Positions 59,933-64,000 of a DNA stretch of 64,000 nucleotides are shown in pieces. The notes under the pieces are model-generated. The model did not search any database, was not told the DNA's origin, and saw only the letters and a list, made by a program, of their open reading frames with translations. The stretch's first letter is position 1. The number at the start of each line of letters is the position of its first letter. Both the position numbers and the translations under genes were made by a program. Source of the stretch: DFXE01 sp032054765 (GTDB lineage: Bacteria; Bacteroidota; Bacteroidia; Bacteroidales; Tannerellaceae); the NCBI GenBank assembly GCA_032054765.1, contig DAMBSC010000007.1:186001-250000 (forward strand). Reading direction: 5' to 3'.

Positions 59933-60313
59933 ATGGCAATAAGAATAGTTGGCGTTGACTTGCCACAAAATAAGAGAGGAGAAATAGCTTTGACCTATAT
60001 CTTTGGTATTGGTCGTAGTTCCGCTAACTCTATTTTAGAAAAAGCAGGTGTTGATCGCGATCTTAAAGTAAAAGACTGGACAGACGACCAGGCAGCTAAA
60101 ATTCGTGAAGTAATCGGCGAAGGCTACAAAGTAGAAGGAGACCTTCGTTCTGAAGTACAATTAAATATCAAACGTCTGATGGATATCGGTTGTTACCGTG
60201 GTATTCGTCATCGTATTGGTTTACCTTTAAGAGGGCAAAGTACAAAGAACAATGCACGTACTCGTAAGGGTAGAAAGAAAACAGTTGCAAATAAGAAGAA
60301 AGCTACTAAATAA
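59933..60313 (+). CDS. rpsM: Ribosomal protein S13
   Basis: 126 residues in the 30S head, contacting the P-site tRNA. ARIVGVDLPQNKR-type start (IRIVGVDLPQNKR), AL..IFGIGRSSANSIL and RGIRHRIGLPLRGQSTKNNARTRKG are diagnostic. Begins the alpha segment. Confidence 0.97.
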   Translation: MAIRIVGVDLPQNKRGEIALTYIFGIGRSSANSILEKAGVDRDLKVKDWTDDQAAKIREVIGEGYKVEGDLRSEVQLNIKRLMDIGCYRGIRHRIGLPLRGQSTKNNARTRKGRKKTVANKKKATK

Positions 60314-60331
60314 TAAGAGTTAAAGTATAAT

Positions 60332-60721
60332 ATGGCAAAGAAAACAGTCGCAGCAAAAAAGAGAAATGTGAAGGTTGACGCTTATGGTCAGGCTCACATT
60401 CATTCTTCTTTTAATAACATTATCATATCTCTTGCTAATAGCGAAGGTCAGGTAATCAGTTGGTCTTCTGCTGGTAAGATGGGTTTTAGAAGTTCTAAAA
60501 AGAATACTCCGTATGCAGCTCAAATGGCAGCGCAAGATTGTGCTAAAGTAGCATACGATCTTGGCTTGAGAAAAGTAAAGGTATATGTAAAGGGGCCAGG
60601 TAACGGACGTGAGTCTGCTATCAGAACCATTCACGGTGCAGGAATAGAAGTAACAGAAATTGTAGACGTTACTCCATTACCACACAATGGTTGTCGTCCT
60701 CCTAAAAAGAGAAGAGTATAA
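60332..60721 (+). CDS. rpsK: Ribosomal protein S11
   Basis: 129 residues on the 30S platform. VDAYGQAHIHSSFNNIIISLAN, SSAGKMGFRSSKKNTPYAAQMAA and VDVTPLPHNGCRPPKKRRV are diagnostic. A 124-nt gap follows before rpsD. Confidence 0.97.
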   Translation: MAKKTVAAKKRNVKVDAYGQAHIHSSFNNIIISLANSEGQVISWSSAGKMGFRSSKKNTPYAAQMAAQDCAKVAYDLGLRKVKVYVKGPGNGRESAIRTIHGAGIEVTEIVDVTPLPHNGCRPPKKRRV

Positions 60722-60845
60722 TTAACTTAGTTTCTTGAAATTGGATCAGGATTTGTGAATAGATTGCATATTAGCCTTTCCCTCTCTGTGATCGCGGCTG
60801 CACGACTTCAGATTCAAACAGAACAATTAAAACAATTAAAATAAA
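60722..60845 (+). promoter_or_regulatory. rpsK-rpsD intercistronic region
   Basis: 124 nt with no gene, including GTGATCGCGGCTGCACGAC and a purine-rich AACAATTAAAACAATTAAA run before rpsD. In other bacteria S4 regulates the alpha operon; no pseudoknot is demonstrable here. Confidence 0.25.
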
Positions 60846-61451
60846 ATGGCTAGATATACTGGACCAAAAACAAAGATTGCCCGTAAGTTTGGCGAACCTA
60901 TATTCGGACCGGATAAAGTTCTTTCTAAGAAGAATTATCCTCCCGGACAACATGGTAATGCCAGAAAAAGAAAAACTTCTGAATACGGTATTCAGCTTCG
61001 TGAAAAACAAAAGGCAAAATACACATATGGTGTATTAGAAAAACAATTTAGAAATCTGTTCGATAAAGCATCACGCACAAAAGGTATTACAGGGGAAGTT
61101 CTGCTTCAGTTATTAGAAGCACGTTTAGACAATCTGGTATTCCGTTTGGGTATAGCTCCAACAAGAGCAGCAGCTCGTCAGTTGGTTTCTCACCGTCATA
61201 TTACAGTAGACGGGAAAGTAGTAAACATTCCTTCTTATTCTGTAAAGCCCGGTCAGATCATTGGTGTTAGAGAAAGATCAAAATCCCTGGAAGTCGTTAC
61301 TGATGCATTGGCTGGTTTCAATCACAGTAAGTATCCTTGGATTGAATGGGATCAGCCATCTTTAAGCGGAAAGTTACTGCATCTGCCTGAAAGAACTGAT
61401 ATTCCTGAAAACATTAAAGAGCAGTTGATCGTAGAATTATATTCTAAATAA
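60846..61451 (+). CDS. rpsD: Ribosomal protein S4
   Basis: 201 residues; 30S assembly initiator with an S4 domain: ARYTGPKTKIARKFGEP start, LVFRLGIAPTRAAARQLVSHRHITVDGKVVNIPSYSVKPG and SGKLLHLPERTDIPENIKEQLIVELYSK. Zinc-free, lacking the Cys cluster. 12 nt before the rpoA ATG. Confidence 0.97.
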   Translation: MARYTGPKTKIARKFGEPIFGPDKVLSKKNYPPGQHGNARKRKTSEYGIQLREKQKAKYTYGVLEKQFRNLFDKASRTKGITGEVLLQLLEARLDNLVFRLGIAPTRAAARQLVSHRHITVDGKVVNIPSYSVKPGQIIGVRERSKSLEVVTDALAGFNHSKYPWIEWDQPSLSGKLLHLPERTDIPENIKEQLIVELYSK

Positions 61452-61463
61452 TAATTGATTTCC

Positions 61464-62456
61464 ATGGCGATATTAGCATTTCAAAAACCCGATAAAGTAT
61501 TAATGTTGGAAGCGGACAATTTCTTCGGTAAATTCGAATTTCGTCCGTTGGAACCCGGTTATGGTATTACTATTGGTAATGCCCTACGCCGTATTCTTCT
61601 TTCGTCACTTGAAGGTTTTGCTATTACTTCCATTAAGATCGAAGGCGTTGACCATGAATTTGGTTCAATTCCTGGTGTTATGGAAGATGTAACAAACATT
61701 ATATTGAATCTGAAACAAGTTCGTTTCAAACATATAGTTGACGATATTGAGAATGAAAAAGTAAGTATTACTGTTTCGGGTTCGGAAGTGTTCAAAGCCG
61801 GTGATATAGGTAGACAACTTACAGGATTTGAAGTATTAAACCCTGACTTGGTTATTTGCCGCTTAGACCCGAGCGCAAGTTTTCAAATCGAATTGACTAT
61901 AAATAAAGGACGCGGATATGTGCCGGCTGAAGAAAATATGGATCAGAGTGCCGACGTGCAGGTAATTGCAATCGACTCAATCTATACACCGATACGTAAC
62001 GTTAAATTTTCGATTGAAAACTTTCGTGTTGAGCAAAAAACGGACTACGAAAAGTTAATCCTTGAAATAGCCACTGATGGTTCTATTCATCCAAAAGAAG
62101 CCTTAAAAGAAGCAGCAAAGATCCTTATTCATCATTTCATGCTATTTTCTGATGAGAAGATTGCTATTGAAACGGTTGATGCAGAAGGCAACGAAGAGTT
62201 CGACGAAGAAGTATTACACATGCGTCAACTACTTAAGAGCAAATTATCTGATATGGATCTTTCCGTACGCGCGCTTAACTGTTTGAAGGCAGCAGATGTT
62301 GAGACCTTAGGAGAGTTGGTTAAATTCAACAAGAATGACTTGCTGAAATTCCGTAACTTCGGAAAGAAATCACTCACCGAGCTTGACGAACTTCTCGAAA
62401 GCCTGAACCTTTCTTTCGGTATGGATATCACTAAATATAAATTAGATAAAGATTAA
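61464..62456 (+). CDS. rpoA: RNA polymerase alpha subunit
   Basis: 330 residues from the ATG at 61464 (MAILAFQKPDKV); an in-frame TTG at 61455 is less likely. N-terminal dimerisation domain (FGKFEFRPLEPGYGITIGNALRRILLSSLEG) and C-terminal DNA/activator domain (VRALNCLKAADVETLGELVKFNKNDLLKFRNFGKKSLTELDELL) are both complete. Confidence 0.98.
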   Translation: MAILAFQKPDKVLMLEADNFFGKFEFRPLEPGYGITIGNALRRILLSSLEGFAITSIKIEGVDHEFGSIPGVMEDVTNIILNLKQVRFKHIVDDIENEKVSITVSGSEVFKAGDIGRQLTGFEVLNPDLVICRLDPSASFQIELTINKGRGYVPAEENMDQSADVQVIAIDSIYTPIRNVKFSIENFRVEQKTDYEKLILEIATDGSIHPKEALKEAAKILIHHFMLFSDEKIAIETVDAEGNEEFDEEVLHMRQLLKSKLSDMDLSVRALNCLKAADVETLGELVKFNKNDLLKFRNFGKKSLTELDELLESLNLSFGMDITKYKLDKD

Positions 62457-62462
62457 GTAGCG

Positions 62463-63077
62463 ATGAGACATAATAAGAAATTCAATCATTTAGGTCGTAC
62501 TAACACTCACCGTGAGGCGATGCTGGCGAATATGGCTTCTTCTTTGATCAAACATAAGAGAATCTTTACTACAACGGCAAAAGCTAAGGCGTTACGTAAA
62601 TATATAGAACCACTTATCACAAAGTCTAAGGAGGATACAACTCATTCCAGACGTGTAGTGTTTAGTAATTTACAGGATAAATATGCTGTAACTGAATTAT
62701 TCCAGGAAGTATCACAAAAGATAGGTGAGCGTCCCGGTGGATATACCAGAATTATCAAAACGGGTAACCGTTTAGGTGATAATGCAGCGATGTGCTTTAT
62801 CGAATTAGTTGACTACAACGAAAATATGTTGAAGGAAACTAAGAAGAAAGCTACAAGAGCAAGACGTTCTCGTAAGAAAGGAACAGAAGAAACTCCTGCT
62901 GCAGCTCCAGCTACGGCGAAAGCAAAAAAAGAAGCAGTAGTTGAAGAAGCTCCAAAGGTAGAAGAAGCAGTGGTCGTTGAAGAAACTCCGGTAGCTGAAG
63001 AGGCTACTCCCGAAGTGGAAGCAACTGCAGCAGAAGAAGCTGCTCCTGAAAAAAAAGAAGATAAAGCTGCTGAGTAA
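62463..63077 (+). CDS. rplQ: Ribosomal protein L17 with long acidic tail
   Basis: 204 residues. Residues 1-120 are the L17 core (RHNKKFNHLGRTNTHREAMLANMASSLI, SRRVVFSNLQDKYAVTELFQEV). Residues ~140-204 are a Lys then Ala/Glu-rich tail (EEAPKVEEAVVVEETPVAEE), absent from the ~120-residue E. coli protein. Last gene of the superoperon; a strong terminator follows. Confidence 0.96.
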   Translation: MRHNKKFNHLGRTNTHREAMLANMASSLIKHKRIFTTTAKAKALRKYIEPLITKSKEDTTHSRRVVFSNLQDKYAVTELFQEVSQKIGERPGGYTRIIKTGNRLGDNAAMCFIELVDYNENMLKETKKKATRARRSRKKGTEETPAAAPATAKAKKEAVVEEAPKVEEAVVVEETPVAEEATPEVEATAAEEAAPEKKEDKAAE

Positions 63078-63101
63078 TTATCAGCTTTCTAATAACATAT
63101 G

Positions 63102-63135
63102 AAGGGTGTGGCTAACGTGTCACACCCTTTTTTGT
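63102..63135 (+). terminator. Terminator of the ribosomal superoperon
   Basis: AAGGGTGTG (63102-63110) and CACACCCTT (63121-63129) are exact complements around a 10-nt loop, followed by TTTTTTG. A textbook intrinsic terminator 24 nt after the rplQ stop. Confidence 0.93.
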
Positions 63136-63163
63136 ATCCTGATTTAACGTTGACTCAAAAAGA

Positions 63164-64000
63164 ATGATGAAACACATAAAGAACAGTATCGGTTTCGATA
63201 TAGGAACAACCACACTCCGCTTATATAAAGATGGGAAGCAAGTTGTTGAAACGCCAACAGAATTGCAAGATAATGCAAAAACAATTCGTAACCTCCTTGT
63301 TAAAGGTAAAATAGCCCGCTTAAGTGAAACAGAGGAGATGTTGAAAAAGGAAAGCAATAAAATCAGAAAATCATTTTTAGGACTTTGGAATCCACCCATG
63401 TATGCATTAGTATCTATTCCTTCAGATTTAAACGAAGTAACATTAAGAGCATACAGAGATACATTGGAACAGGCTGGTGCTAAAATATGCTATATGATAA
63501 CCGATAGTTTGGTTGCAGCAACAGGTCTTGGGCTTGATATGTCAAATTCAACATCGACTATTGTTGATTTTGGAGCAGGAAAGACAAGTATTACCACTTT
63601 ACGCGGTTTAGAAATCATCAAGAATGACTTTTTAGAACTCGCAGGAAACACATTTGATGAAGATATACAATTATATCTAAGCAGTCATTATGATCTTAAA
63701 ATAGACTTAAAGACAGCGGAGGCTTTAAAAATTGAATACGCTGATTTGAGAAAAGCCGATAGTGCAATAAGTAAAACCATTGGCATCAAAGGGAAAGATA
63801 AACGAACAAACTCTCCAAAAGAAATTGCTTTACAAAGTGAAGAAATTACCGATTGTATACGTCTTGACGTAGATTTGATTACTGAGAAGATCGTTCGTCA
63901 TGTTGAAAACCTGGAGAATGCTGATCTGGATAAAGTGAAATCGAATGGAATTTATCTGGTCGGAAAGAGTATCCGGCTTCGAGGTTTGACAGATATAATG
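63164..64000 (+). CDS. Divergent MreB-like actin-fold protein (3' end cut by window)
   Basis: The frame is open from ATG codons at 63164 and 63167 to the window edge, about 279 codons. The N-terminus NSIGFDIGTTTLRLYKDG is the phosphate-1 loop of the actin/HSP70 fold; ALVSIPSDLNEVTLRAYRDTLEQAGAK, ITDSLVAATGLGLDM, STIVDFGAGKTSI (phosphate-2, usually DIGGGTT) and LAGNTFDEDIQLYL follow the order of MreB blocks. It departs from canonical MreB at several motifs, so it is likely a paralogue with a cytoskeletal or cell-shape role rather than the main MreB. It is separated from the ribosomal operon by a terminator. Confidence 0.75.
   Translation, partial: MMKHIKNSIGFDIGTTTLRLYKDGKQVVETPTELQDNAKTIRNLLVKGKIARLSETEEMLKKESNKIRKSFLGLWNPPMYALVSIPSDLNEVTLRAYRDTLEQAGAKICYMITDSLVAATGLGLDMSNSTSTIVDFGAGKTSITTLRGLEIIKNDFLELAGNTFDEDIQLYLSSHYDLKIDLKTAEALKIEYADLRKADSAISKTIGIKGKDKRTNSPKEIALQSEEITDCIRLDVDLITEKIVRHVENLENADLDKVKSNGIYLVGKSIRLRGLTDIM

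Noticed and set aside
60722..60845. tRNA gene between rpsK and rpsD
   Set aside because: A TTCAAA-type stretch is present but no cloverleaf can be drawn, and no CCA end or acceptor stem is visible.

Overview
The window comes from a Bacteroidales chromosome. The gene order trkH-trkA-dxs, tig-clpP-clpX-recQ, foldases-ostA-mutL and the str-S10-spc-alpha ribosomal run is typical of that order, as are the lipoprotein-rich proteome and the many promoters with a TAnnTTTG -7 element. A Tannerellaceae or Dysgonomonadaceae-like genus fits, but I cannot fix the genus from sequence alone. The + strand is AT-rich. I see no rRNA, tRNA, insertion sequence, prophage or CRISPR array.

Region by region: (1) 1-3540 is envelope and glycan accessory content: a truncated DUF4838 protein, divergent from a NamZ-type (DUF1343) muramidase-like protein, then two tandem META-domain lipoproteins. 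(2) 3626-8339 is a minus-strand block for potassium uptake (trkH, trkA) plus dxs. (3) 8340-8700 has no protein gene but holds a strong hairpin and a probable small RNA, convergent with a TonB-dependent receptor (8701-10725). (4) 10924-18832 holds a DUF4988-like lipoprotein, a 1-kb non-coding gap, a DUF5009/NagX-like membrane protein, an ABC-F ATPase, and a NagB-like/PIG-L fusion whose deaminase catalytic residues are replaced. (5) 18880-27969, all minus, is mainly a carbohydrate or acid catabolic cluster: M20 amidohydrolase, Nramp-like transporter, DHDPS-family aldolase, NAD-dependent epimerase-like protein, exported Gfo/Idh oxidoreductase and exported GH28-like beta-helix protein. (6) 28134-30248 holds DoxX, lptB and a convergent CPBP protease. 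(7) 31015-44428 is protein quality control and envelope biogenesis: trigger factor, ClpP, ClpX, RecQ, three PPIase-type foldases, an OstA-like LPS protein, a small membrane protein and MutL. (8) 44932-63077 is the long ribosomal superoperon, rpsL to rplQ, closed by a strong terminator. (9) 63164-64000 is the start of a divergent MreB/actin-fold protein.

The most unusual structure is a set of intergenic arrays, each of four units with exactly 22-bp periodicity (13162-13249, 30485-30572, 44532-44619; a degenerate relative at 23266-23331). Every unit is built on a short dyad of the form TCA-N6-TGA. The arm sequences differ between arrays and units while pairing is mostly kept, and arrays 2 and 3 share a 5' flank. 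I do not recognise this as a named element. Other leads are a MutL lacking the usual endonuclease and zinc motifs, a NagB-like domain without catalytic residues, an Nramp protein without canonical metal ligands inside a catabolic cluster, a histidine-rich insert in a periplasmic foldase, and a small RNA candidate at about 8588-8696.
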